A DNA stretch of 5,597 nt from Patescibacteria group bacterium (GTDB taxonomy: Bacteria; Patescibacteriota; Minisyncoccia; Phycocordibacterales; Phycocordibacteraceae): positions 1-5,597 of the forward strand of contig JAHJIK010000041.1 of the NCBI GenBank assembly GCA_018823385.1. Direction: 5' to 3'. The notes beneath the pieces are model-generated. The model was given only the letters and a program-made list of their open reading frames with translations, made no database searches and was not told where the DNA came from. Below are positions 1 to 5,597 of this stretch, piece by piece. A program made the position numbers and the translations under genes. Each line of letters begins with the position of its first letter. The first letter of the stretch is position 1.

Positions 1-3
1 ACA

Positions 4-921
4 CTAAAATGCAAACAGCATGTAGGTACCAATACCGGTTACACAAATTGCGATTGCCTTCTGCCACAAGTGACGAGCCTCAATCTTTTCAGTAATAAGT
101 TTTGGAAAGAATATGGTAAGGAAAATACCAATAGCAAATACAAAGAGAGGCTGATATGACTCGGTGAGAAGGACGAGCGCAACGGGAGCCATGAGGTATG
201 CAACAGAGAACGCGATATTACCCACCATATAGATAGATTCGTTAGCAACATTGAGACCCAGAATGCCACCTGAGTTATTCTTAATGGCTGAGAGGAAGTG
301 CTTTCGATATGACGCTATAAATATGAAAATGAGAACACCTGCAAAGGCCAGCATCATGTGTTCCCAGAACAACGAACGCCACAGCTGCTCTTCGAGCGCC
401 ACCGCCTTAAATATTACCGACTCAAGGCCCCAGAAGAACGCAGCTGCTAACATGAGAACGATAGTGTTCTTGCGCAATTTAAACTTGTTCTCAGCGTCAA
501 TTTCGAATGAGATGATAGACGTACCGAAGATAACGATCGCCATTGCAATTAACTGCATTTGTGTAAGAACCTCTCCAAGAATGATATAACCCAGAATATA
601 TCCAAACACAGGTACGAGCTGGTAGAACACGACAGCAACAGAAGCTTCCTCATCCTTCAGAGCAAGAAGGTAGCACCACAGTACGGCGACATTCAATATA
701 CCGACGAACGCCAGGATAAGAATATTTGGTATAGAAACGTTAAGAACTGTTGGATCTGCCATAAACAAAAAAGGCAGTGCGAGCGCTGACAGGAGTGACG
801 AGAAAAGAATCAGTGTGCCAACACCTCCTTCTTTGAAGTACTTCTCGAGAAGTACCTTATCTATATGGTTTGTGAGCGCGTATAGAAACGGACCAATTAG
901 TGCAATGAAAAACCAACTCAT
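4..921 (-). CDS. EamA/DMT-superfamily transporter
   Basis: This 305-residue, very hydrophobic protein has the two-fold repeat of the drug/metabolite transporter superfamily: a first EamA half at about residues 3-138 and a second at about 152-304, each with about five helices (ten in total), joined by a charged cytoplasmic linker (about 140-152, DAENKFKLRKN). The end of the first half carries the typical EamA segment LALKDEEASVAVVFYQLVPV (86-105), followed by a Gly-rich helix and GEVLT. The length is normal for the family (about 280-310) and the gene is complete, ending at TAG 6-4. Members move small metabolites such as amino acids, nucleotide sugars or drugs across the cytoplasmic membrane; the substrate here cannot be told. 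Its ATG overlaps the TGA of the preceding gene by 4 nt, so the two are probably translated together. Confidence 0.92.
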   Translation of the reverse strand: MSWFFIALIGPFLYALTNHIDKVLLEKYFKEGGVGTLILFSSLLSALALPFLFMADPTVLNVSIPNILILAFVGILNVAVLWCYLLALKDEEASVAVVFYQLVPVFGYILGYIILGEVLTQMQLIAMAIVIFGTSIISFEIDAENKFKLRKNTIVLMLAAAFFWGLESVIFKAVALEEQLWRSLFWEHMMLAFAGVLIFIFIASYRKHFLSAIKNNSGGILGLNVANESIYMVGNIAFSVAYLMAPVALVLLTESYQPLFVFAIGIFLTIFFPKLITEKIEARHLWQKAIAICVTGIGTYMLFAF

Positions 922-1742
922 GTCCCCTTACTATACCCCATCTTGTCTTTAATAAAGTCTAGGGCTGTGTGCGGATAACTTTGCCAGAATATTGGACTTT
1001 CAATGGACGGCGAGTTCAAATACGTAATCAAAGGGCGTATACCCAGTTTTGATTCAACATGTTCAAATGCTGGCCGCAATACATTTTTGATGAACTCTCC
1101 CTCCTCCACATCCTCAACAAGATAATCCTCAAACAATACTCCGTGTACGATAAACAAAGCGAGAAAATAGTGGTAGTGCTTGAGTAGATTCCCGCGGTGA
1201 TTTCTATCTATCCACTCCCAATCATCAACAATGTTGACCTTGTGCTTCGTAAGGTGACCAAATAGCTCTGTGTGGAAATCTACCAATGGATCACCCCATA
1301 CCGTACGGATATCGCTAAACGACTTTCCGACTGATGTATTGAAATCAATAACCGTGCAGTACTGATACTGCTCATTTAGGTGACCCTCTTTCATTTTGCT
1401 TCCCGTACAAATTGGAAGCTTGCCCAGGTCCTTCTTTAGTGGGTTATGCGCCACCATAATATCCTTTGTATCTTGCCCGATAACAATTGGCATATTGAGC
1501 GAGTCGGTGAGGTGGAGAAAGCGTAGTGTCTCAAAGTTCGGTGTTGCAACGTGGCGTGCTAGGTACAGAACAGGCTCTTTGAGAAAATACTCAGGAATAT
1601 CATTCTTGAGATACTCCTCCACACGCTTTCGTAGTTCAGGATCGTGCTGCCGCCGCTCAAGCTCTTCAATTACCTCCGGAAATGGTGTAAGTAGGTCTGC
1701 GACTTCTGTTATGTGTTTCTTTTCTTCCAACGTACTGTCCAT
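918..1742 (-). CDS. Soluble protein of unknown function, about 274 residues
   Basis: I do not recognise this protein. An ATG at 1742 gives 274 residues and sits 2 nt after the stop of the upstream membrane-protein gene. A longer version from 1790 would overlap that gene by 46 nt and add 16 residues (MVYSSTCWFVYSCSLA) whose codons are those of the neighbour read out of frame, so the shorter start is preferred. There is no signal peptide or clear membrane segment, so it is probably cytoplasmic. A charged helical start (about 5-50, rich in Glu/Arg) is followed by a mixed region rich in His, Trp and Asp. Noticeable blocks are YLARHVATPNFETLRFLHL (60-78), DFHTELFGHLTKHKVNIVDD (155-174) with WEWID just after, and HYHYFLALFIVHGVLFEDYL (189-208). 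The many His and acidic residues could form a metal or active site, but no known catalytic motif was identified. It overlaps the EamA transporter gene by ATGA, suggesting coupled translation. Confidence 0.8.
   Translation of the reverse strand: MDSTLEEKKHITEVADLLTPFPEVIEELERRQHDPELRKRVEEYLKNDIPEYFLKEPVLYLARHVATPNFETLRFLHLTDSLNMPIVIGQDTKDIMVAHNPLKKDLGKLPICTGSKMKEGHLNEQYQYCTVIDFNTSVGKSFSDIRTVWGDPLVDFHTELFGHLTKHKVNIVDDWEWIDRNHRGNLLKHYHYFLALFIVHGVLFEDYLVEDVEEGEFIKNVLRPAFEHVESKLGIRPLITYLNSPSIESPIFWQSYPHTALDFIKDKMGYSKGT
924..929 (-). promoter_or_regulatory. Possible ribosome-binding site of the EamA gene
   Basis: AAGGGG lies 2 nt before the ATG at 921, within the last codons of the upstream gene. 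It is the most Shine-Dalgarno-like sequence next to any start in this window, but its spacing is shorter than usual. Translation may instead depend on re-initiation through the ATGA overlap. Confidence 0.35.
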
Positions 1743-1744
1743 AG

Positions 1745-2263
1745 CTAGCGAGCAAGAATATACAAACCAACAAGTGGAGCTATAAACCACCAGAAGAAAT
1801 ACCCTTGTGGCGCAAATAGATGGTCAAGTGGTGCAGGGAACGAGTAAATATTAGAAATATCAAACACATGATAGCCAAGCGTCAGCAGAAAGCTTGCAGC
1901 CAGGAACGCCAGTATAATATTTGGGAATAGACTTAGTGAACCGAATCCCCCACTGGTAATTCGACGAATCAGAACATACGGCAGAGCGGAACCCGCAAAG
2001 AACAAGAGGATACTAATCACCGCCTGTACCACAGGAGACCCTCCAGCACCCACAATCAAGTCTGTATACGGAAATACGATATAGAGTGCGTACCCCGCAT
2101 ATAGCGCCAATATGAGCGACAGAAGCGCGCTTCTACCTCCTCTATGTGAAAAAATTAGTAGGCCAAGGGTCAGTACAATCAGTATCAAAAAGTTTCCGAC
2201 AAGCAGCCAGACATTTGAAAACGCGACAGTAATAAAGGCCTGCATTTCTGCCATGAGTTCCAT
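1745..2263 (-). CDS. Small polytopic membrane protein of unknown function
   Basis: I do not recognise this 172-residue protein. It is strongly hydrophobic, with about five predicted membrane segments near residues 14-38, 46-65, 77-99, 110-131 and 153-171. A basic loop HRGGRS (40-45) and a second one R100-R101 probably face the cytoplasm, and a segment rich in Pro and aromatic residues (about 134-158) precedes the last helix. The small size, short loops and Gly/Arg motif after the first helix loosely recall CvpA-like proteins, but the match is not strong enough to name it. The start is uncertain: in-frame Met codons occur at residues 1, 4 and 7, and the one at residue 4 (2254) has a weak GGAA just upstream. 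The next gene begins 2 nt after its stop. That it is a gene is supported by its long membrane-like composition and tight packing on the same strand. Confidence 0.8.
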   Translation of the reverse strand: MELMAEMQAFITVAFSNVWLLVGNFLILIVLTLGLLIFSHRGGRSALLSLILALYAGYALYIVFPYTDLIVGAGGSPVVQAVISILLFFAGSALPYVLIRRITSGGFGSLSLFPNIILAFLAASFLLTLGYHVFDISNIYSFPAPLDHLFAPQGYFFWWFIAPLVGLYILAR

Positions 2264-2312
2264 AGGTACATGGTACCGCTCTTTCAGTACCTACCATAGC
2301 CCTAACTGTGTG
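2264..2312. repeat. Short GGTAC-rich intergenic gap with small inverted repeats
   Basis: The 49-bp gap between the ABC transporter and the next gene holds GTAC three times. These form GGTAC-CAT-GTACC (5-bp arms, 2265-2277) and, more widely, a 6-bp AGGTAC/GTACCT pair just before the downstream ATG. There is no T tract, so this does not look like an intrinsic terminator. It could fold over the translation start of the membrane-protein gene or be chance. No convincing promoter was seen; the best -10-like hexamer, TATGGT, has no good -35 partner. Confidence 0.3.
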
Positions 2313-4091
2313 TTACTCAGTGAAGCTACCTGCCTGAATGCTCCACAGCTTCTTATACAGACCTTTCTTCTGTACCAAGTCTTCATGAGTACCTGAATCA
2401 ACGACTGTTCCCCGCTCGATTACCACAATGCGATCCATCTTCATGATCGTAGAGAGACGGTGGGCAATGATGATAACGGTCTTTCCTTGCATCAGCACAT
2501 CCAGAGCCTGCTGAATTAACTGTTCTGATTCAGAGTCGAGACTTGAAGTTGCTTCATCAAGTATAAGAATGGGTGCATCCTTGAGAATAGCTCGGGCGAT
2601 AGCAACACGCTGGCGCTCTCCACCTGAAAGCTTAACTCCGCGCTCACCCACATGTGTAGCGTACCCCTCTGGAAGTGCTGCGATAAAGTCATGGCAATGA
2701 GCCTTCTTTGCAGCCTCCATAACCTCCTCATCAGTAGCCTCAAGCCTTCCATAACGGATATTGTCCATAAGTGAGCGGTGGAATAGTACAGGCTCCTGCG
2801 GTACGAAACTAATCGCCTCTCGAAGACTAGTTTGCGATACCTCAGCAATATTCTGTCCATCAATAGCGATAGACCCGCCCGTCACGTCATATAGGCGTAG
2901 GAGTAGCTTTGTGATGGTTGATTTGCCAGCACCAGATGGCCCAACGAGAGCGACTTTCTCACCAGCTTCAATAGTGAGATTAAACTTAGACAAAAGATCC
3001 GCCTTTTCTCCAAATGCGAAGCGGGCATCCTGAATAGCAATTGAACCTCCATTAACAACAAGGTCTTTAGCGTCAGGCACATCTTGAATACCGATTGGTG
3101 TTTCAAGTATTTCAACCATCTCACCAGCGTCAGCGAACGCATCATACAAGCGGCGCATACTTCCACCAATTCCCCAGATACGATTGATGAGACCAATTAC
3201 GTACACTTGGATAAGCACAAAATCACCAACAGAAACTATTCCGCGCTGCCAAAGGTATGCTGCGCCTCCTAGTAAGATTATCTCTATAGCAATTACGAAT
3301 ATGTTTTGGATTGCTGAAATGGCATTATCTGCATTCCAAGCTTTAATTGCCTTCTTTCTCCAGTTAGCAACCGCAGCCGCGAAGTTTTTCTTCTCGTATT
3401 TCCAAGAAGCAAATAGATTGACCGTGTCGTGGTTTGAAACAGCGTCCGAAAGTACGCCGATCATCTTTGTTTGGCTTGCCGTTCGCTCAACACGAAGCGG
3501 CTGTCGCCACTTAACAAGCACATACTGAATCCAAATAAACAGCACTGACCAAATGAAGACAGCTAGAGCTAGATAGATGCTCCGTGTTGCAAGGACCCAA
3601 ATGACACCGATTGTGAAGAGTAGCGTGGAGAAGAAGTTGTACACGAGAATATCAAATATATTCTCAAACACACTTGAGTAACGGGACACTCGCTTCGTGA
3701 GTGAACCGGCAAAGTGGGAAACGAAAAATGAGTGAGAGTGGTGGATGAGGGTACCGAATGCTGTGTTATCCAGTCGTTCCATAGTACGCATCTCAAGAAG
3801 CATCATGGTGACATTCTGTAGCTGTGATGAGAGCCAGCCACCCAATCTAACCAACCCATACATCATGATTATCCCAAGCAACACAGAGAGTGCCACACCT
3901 GCAGCAGATCCGGTTGAAAGCGTATCAATGAGCCTACTCACAAACAGTGGCGATACGATACTCGTTATTTCAGCGAGAAGTCCAAGAACGAAAACACTGG
4001 CAACAAGCCACGGATGCTCCATTGCCGCTTCGGTATATCGCTTTATGACTGACCATGCCTGGCCTTTTGGTTTAGGGTCTTTCTTTTCCAT
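2313..4091 (-). CDS. ABC exporter half-transporter (fused membrane and ATPase domains)
   Basis: This 592-residue protein has the type IV ABC exporter architecture (MsbA/multidrug-like, one membrane domain plus one ATPase domain), so it should work as a dimer in the cytoplasmic membrane. The N-terminal membrane domain (about residues 25-325) contains hydrophobic segments near 28-52, 66-85, 150-168, 172-193, 261-281 and 287-306, which fits six helices. The ATPase domain (about 348-592) has Walker A GPSGAGKST (384-392), Q-loop Q432, signature LSGGE (488-492), Walker B ILILDE (508-513), D-loop SSLD (516-519) and H-loop H544. All catalytic residues are present, so it looks active. F360 lies where the A-loop aromatic residue is expected. 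The substrate cannot be told from sequence; lipid, peptide and drug export are all possible. It begins 9 nt after dnaJ stops and probably shares its transcript. No clear ribosome-binding site precedes the ATG. Confidence 0.95.
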   Translation of the reverse strand: MEKKDPKPKGQAWSVIKRYTEAAMEHPWLVASVFVLGLLAEITSIVSPLFVSRLIDTLSTGSAAGVALSVLLGIIMMYGLVRLGGWLSSQLQNVTMMLLEMRTMERLDNTAFGTLIHHSHSFFVSHFAGSLTKRVSRYSSVFENIFDILVYNFFSTLLFTIGVIWVLATRSIYLALAVFIWSVLFIWIQYVLVKWRQPLRVERTASQTKMIGVLSDAVSNHDTVNLFASWKYEKKNFAAAVANWRKKAIKAWNADNAISAIQNIFVIAIEIILLGGAAYLWQRGIVSVGDFVLIQVYVIGLINRIWGIGGSMRRLYDAFADAGEMVEILETPIGIQDVPDAKDLVVNGGSIAIQDARFAFGEKADLLSKFNLTIEAGEKVALVGPSGAGKSTITKLLLRLYDVTGGSIAIDGQNIAEVSQTSLREAISFVPQEPVLFHRSLMDNIRYGRLEATDEEVMEAAKKAHCHDFIAALPEGYATHVGERGVKLSGGERQRVAIARAILKDAPILILDEATSSLDSESEQLIQQALDVLMQGKTVIIIAHRLSTIMKMDRIVVIERGTVVDSGTHEDLVQKKGLYKKLWSIQAGSFTE

Positions 4092-4100
4092 TATGTTTGG

Positions 4101-5171
4101 CTATAACCCTTCGTTTTGTAAGTCTTCGATTGCTTTCTTTGCTTTACCCGATAGCTTCTTCGGCATTGCGACTGACACATGAATGAGTAAGTCACCTGTT
4201 CCAGAGCCGTACGCCACACCCTTACCTTTAACGCGTAGTATTTCCTCCGTCTTATCCATTGCAGGTACTTTCACTTCAATCACCTTATCGTCGATTGTGG
4301 TTACAGACACCGTTGAGCCTAGAAGTGCATCAGTAAGTTTTACCGGTAGCTGCATTCGAAGGTTTACGCCATCCTTCTTGAATACGTCGTGCGGCTTCAC
4401 ATGCACTTTGATGTAGAGGTCACCTGCAACCCCGCCTTTGATTGCCTCTCCAGCTCCTGTAAGGCGAATCATCTCACCCGCATCAATACCAGCTGGTATC
4501 TGAATCTTGATTTCCTCTTCCTTACGAACTACACCGCGGCCGGAACAGGTTGCACACTTCTCTTTTGGAATCTTTCCGACACCATCACACTCAGAACAGG
4601 CACGCACGCTCGTGAATGAGCCAAGTGGTGAGTTGCGTGTCTCGTGTACCTTTCCGTTTCCGTTACATGCCTTACAGGTATCCATGTCAGTACCTGGTTT
4701 TGCGCCACTACCATCACACGTATCACAGGCGCTCACTTTTGTGAGGAGTACTGATCGAGCGACACCTTGGATTGATTCCTTAAAGGAGATTTCGATATCG
4801 ATTGAAATATCACGACCCCGCTTTACACGTGATCCACGTTGGCCGCCACCGAAGATATCGCCGAACCCTTCAAAGATGTCGTTGAGATCAAACTCAACTC
4901 CTCCTTGTCCGAAGCCGCCATATTGCGAAGGATCAAATCCGCCAGGACCTGGCCCCGCACCTCCTGCAAAGGTTTGACCGTATGAGTCATATTCGCGGCG
5001 CTTCCGATCATCAGACAGAACGCTGTACGCCTCTGTTATTTCCTTGAAGGTAGCTTCATTGCCACCCTTATCCGGGTGGTGCTTCTGAGCCAACTTGCGA
5101 AAAGCTTTCTTCACCTCTTCCTGTGAAGCTTTTTTTTCAACACCAAGGATGTCGTAGTAGTTTTTTGCCAT
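4101..5171 (-). CDS. dnaJ: DnaJ (Hsp40) co-chaperone, type I
   Basis: This 356-residue protein has the full type I DnaJ layout. The J domain spans about residues 4-65, with the HPD motif at 32-34 that stimulates DnaK ATPase activity. A Gly/Phe-rich linker spans about 65-112. The zinc-binding domain has four CxxCxGxG motifs starting at C149, C166, C192 and C206, all cysteines intact, enough for two zinc ions. The beta-rich substrate-binding C-terminal domains span about 217-340. Length is close to that of E. coli DnaJ (376). The stretch between HPD and FKEI is about four residues shorter than in E. coli, giving HPDKGGNEATFKEI. It delivers unfolded clients to DnaK in the cytoplasm, and its partner gene is directly upstream. 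The start at 5171 gives the canonical MAKNYYDILGV beginning; there is no Shine-Dalgarno sequence and the promoter is almost on the ATG. The ABC transporter gene starts 9 nt after its stop. Confidence 0.97.
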   Translation of the reverse strand: MAKNYYDILGVEKKASQEEVKKAFRKLAQKHHPDKGGNEATFKEITEAYSVLSDDRKRREYDSYGQTFAGGAGPGPGGFDPSQYGGFGQGGVEFDLNDIFEGFGDIFGGGQRGSRVKRGRDISIDIEISFKESIQGVARSVLLTKVSACDTCDGSGAKPGTDMDTCKACNGNGKVHETRNSPLGSFTSVRACSECDGVGKIPKEKCATCSGRGVVRKEEEIKIQIPAGIDAGEMIRLTGAGEAIKGGVAGDLYIKVHVKPHDVFKKDGVNLRMQLPVKLTDALLGSTVSVTTIDDKVIEVKVPAMDKTEEILRVKGKGVAYGSGTGDLLIHVSVAMPKKLSGKAKKAIEDLQNEGL

Positions 5172-5181
5172 AGAGAGTAAA

Positions 5182-5210
5182 ACTATACACCAGATAATCT
5201 AATGGACCAA
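5182..5210 (-). promoter_or_regulatory. Predicted sigma70-type promoter of dnaJ
   Basis: On the minus strand, TTGGTC (5210-5205) and TATAGT (5187-5182, five of six matches to TATAAT) are separated by exactly 17 nt. The -35 box is weak (TTG only) and lies in the T-tract and tail of the dnaK terminator. Only 10 nt separate the -10 box from the dnaJ ATG, so transcription should start 0-7 nt from the start codon. No CIRCE element (the HrcA operator, TTAGCACTC-N9-GAGTGCTAA) is present in the dnaK-dnaJ gap. The promoter is inferred from sequence only. Confidence 0.6.
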
Positions 5211-5235
5211 AAAGCCGCGATGGTCGCGGCTTTTT
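5209..5235 (-). terminator. Intrinsic terminator after dnaK
   Basis: A perfect 12-bp inverted repeat (5209-5220 against 5224-5235) encloses a 3-nt loop. The core is a GC-rich 7-bp stem (GCCGCGA/TCGCGGC) flanked by five A on one side and five T on the other. On the minus strand the hairpin begins 1 nt after the dnaK stop codon and ends in TTTTTGG, which is the classic form of a Rho-independent terminator. The T run is short (five), so some read-through into dnaJ is possible. The structure is symmetric and could also work on the plus strand, but no plus-strand gene is seen nearby. Confidence 0.88.
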
Positions 5236-5236
5236 G

Positions 5237-5597
5237 CTAGTCCTTCTTCTCAGGTTCGTCTCCTTCGATTGGACCTTCTTTGAATTCAGCCTCTTTAGCT
5301 TCTTCTGGTGTCTCCTGTCCTGATGGAGCTTCACCGTCCTTTTTCTCTTGCATCATAGCCTCACCGATTTTTGAAAGAGAGGTTGAGAGTGATTCAGATG
5401 CAGACTTAATTGCGTCCATATCTTCACCCTCGCGTGCCTTCTTTAGTAGTTCAATCTTTTCGTTGATTTCAGTAACTACCTCAGGAGTCACTTTGTCACC
5501 GTTATCCTTTACCGCTTTCTCAGCAGTGTAGATCATCTGCTCAGCTACGTTCTTGGTTTCGATAACTTCCTTTCGCTTTGCATCCTCATTTGCATGA
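5237..5597 (-). CDS. dnaK: DnaK (Hsp70) chaperone, C-terminal part, cut by window edge
   Basis: Only the last 119 residues are present; the reading frame is open through the right edge (first full codon at 5596-5594) and ends at TAG 5239-5237. Before the first in-frame Met it reads HANEDAKRKEVIETKNVAEQ, followed by MIYTAEKAVKDNGDKV. This is the highly conserved start of the alpha-helical lid of the Hsp70 substrate-binding domain (typically A-E-D-K-R-R-E..E..N.AD.LIY..EK.L). A charged helical stretch follows and then a disordered acidic tail ending in EPEKKD, in the position of the EEVKDKK-like tail of E. coli DnaK. DnaK proteins are usually about 600-640 residues, so roughly 500 residues, including the ATPase domain, lie outside the window. 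It folds client proteins with the co-chaperone DnaJ, which is encoded immediately downstream. The ATG at 5536 is an internal Met and not the start. Identification is firm. Confidence 0.95.
   Translation of the reverse strand, partial: HANEDAKRKEVIETKNVAEQMIYTAEKAVKDNGDKVTPEVVTEINEKIELLKKAREGEDMDAIKSASESLSTSLSKIGEAMMQEKKDGEAPSGQETPEEAKEAEFKEGPIEGDEPEKKD

Noticed and set aside
918..920. Recoded TGA as in Gracilibacteria/SR1
   Set aside because: TGA here is used as an ordinary stop at the ATGA overlap with the EamA gene, and none of the firm genes contains an internal TGA.
1743..1790. Longer start for the soluble unknown protein (ATG at 1790, 290 residues)
   Set aside because: It would overlap the upstream membrane-protein gene by 46 nt, and the added residues look like an out-of-frame reading of that gene. 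The ATG at 1742 fits a tight stop/start junction.
3745..4182. Plus-strand open frame of 145 codons across the dnaJ-ABC junction
   Set aside because: It is antisense to two firmly identified genes, has low-complexity Ser/Thr/Ile-rich content and no plausible family; treated as a shadow.
4507..4977. Plus-strand open frame of 156 codons opposite dnaJ
   Set aside because: It lies wholly inside dnaJ, and its Pro/Ser-rich product mirrors the Gly-rich and Cys-rich coding of the opposite strand. It has no recognisable domain.
5172..5236. CIRCE heat-shock operator in the dnaK-dnaJ gap
   Set aside because: The only inverted repeat here is the terminator hairpin with a 3-nt loop, not the 9-bp arms with a 9-nt spacer that HrcA binds. 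A CIRCE could still lie upstream of dnaK outside the window.
1..5597. CRISPR array, insertion sequence, tRNA or toxin-antitoxin pair
   Set aside because: No regularly spaced direct repeats, transposase motifs, cloverleaf-like segments or small toxin/antitoxin-like gene pairs were seen, and almost all the DNA is taken up by the six genes.

Overview
All genes in this window read on the minus strand, so transcription runs from the right end to the left. In that order they are: the 3' end of dnaK (cut by the window edge), complete dnaJ, a complete ABC exporter half-transporter, a small polytopic membrane protein of unknown function, a soluble protein of unknown function, and a complete EamA/DMT-family transporter. 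Coding density is very high. The largest gene-free stretch is the 65 bp between dnaK and dnaJ, and the last four genes are 49 bp, 2 bp and -4 bp apart. No RNA gene, mobile element, CRISPR array or long repeat was seen.

Organism: this is a bacterium using TAG, TAA and TGA as stops, with no internal TGA reading, so it does not use the TGA-glycine code of Gracilibacteria/SR1. The DnaJ has an unusually short loop after HPD, the genes are tightly packed, Shine-Dalgarno sequences are weak or missing, and two neighbours are unrecognised. This resembles Candidate Phyla Radiation (Patescibacteria, Parcubacteria-like) genomes. The assignment is an impression from protein style and not a database result.

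Right part (4101-5597): the chaperone pair. dnaK ends in an acidic tail and is followed at once by a perfect 12-bp hairpin with A and T tracts, a clear intrinsic terminator. A good sigma70-like promoter for dnaJ follows, with its -35 box inside the terminator's T side and its -10 box only 10 nt from the dnaJ ATG. dnaK and dnaJ therefore look transcriptionally separated, and the dnaJ message looks leaderless.

Middle (2313-4091): an MsbA/multidrug-type ABC exporter with all ATPase motifs starts 9 nt after the dnaJ stop and is probably co-transcribed with dnaJ. Left part (4-2263): the membrane protein, the soluble unknown and the EamA transporter form a tight run with stop/start junctions (TAG-2 nt-ATG, then ATGA), which suggests translational coupling and possibly a shared envelope or metabolite-transport role. 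The two unknown genes are the most open part of the window. I saw no clear evidence of a new defence or mobile system.
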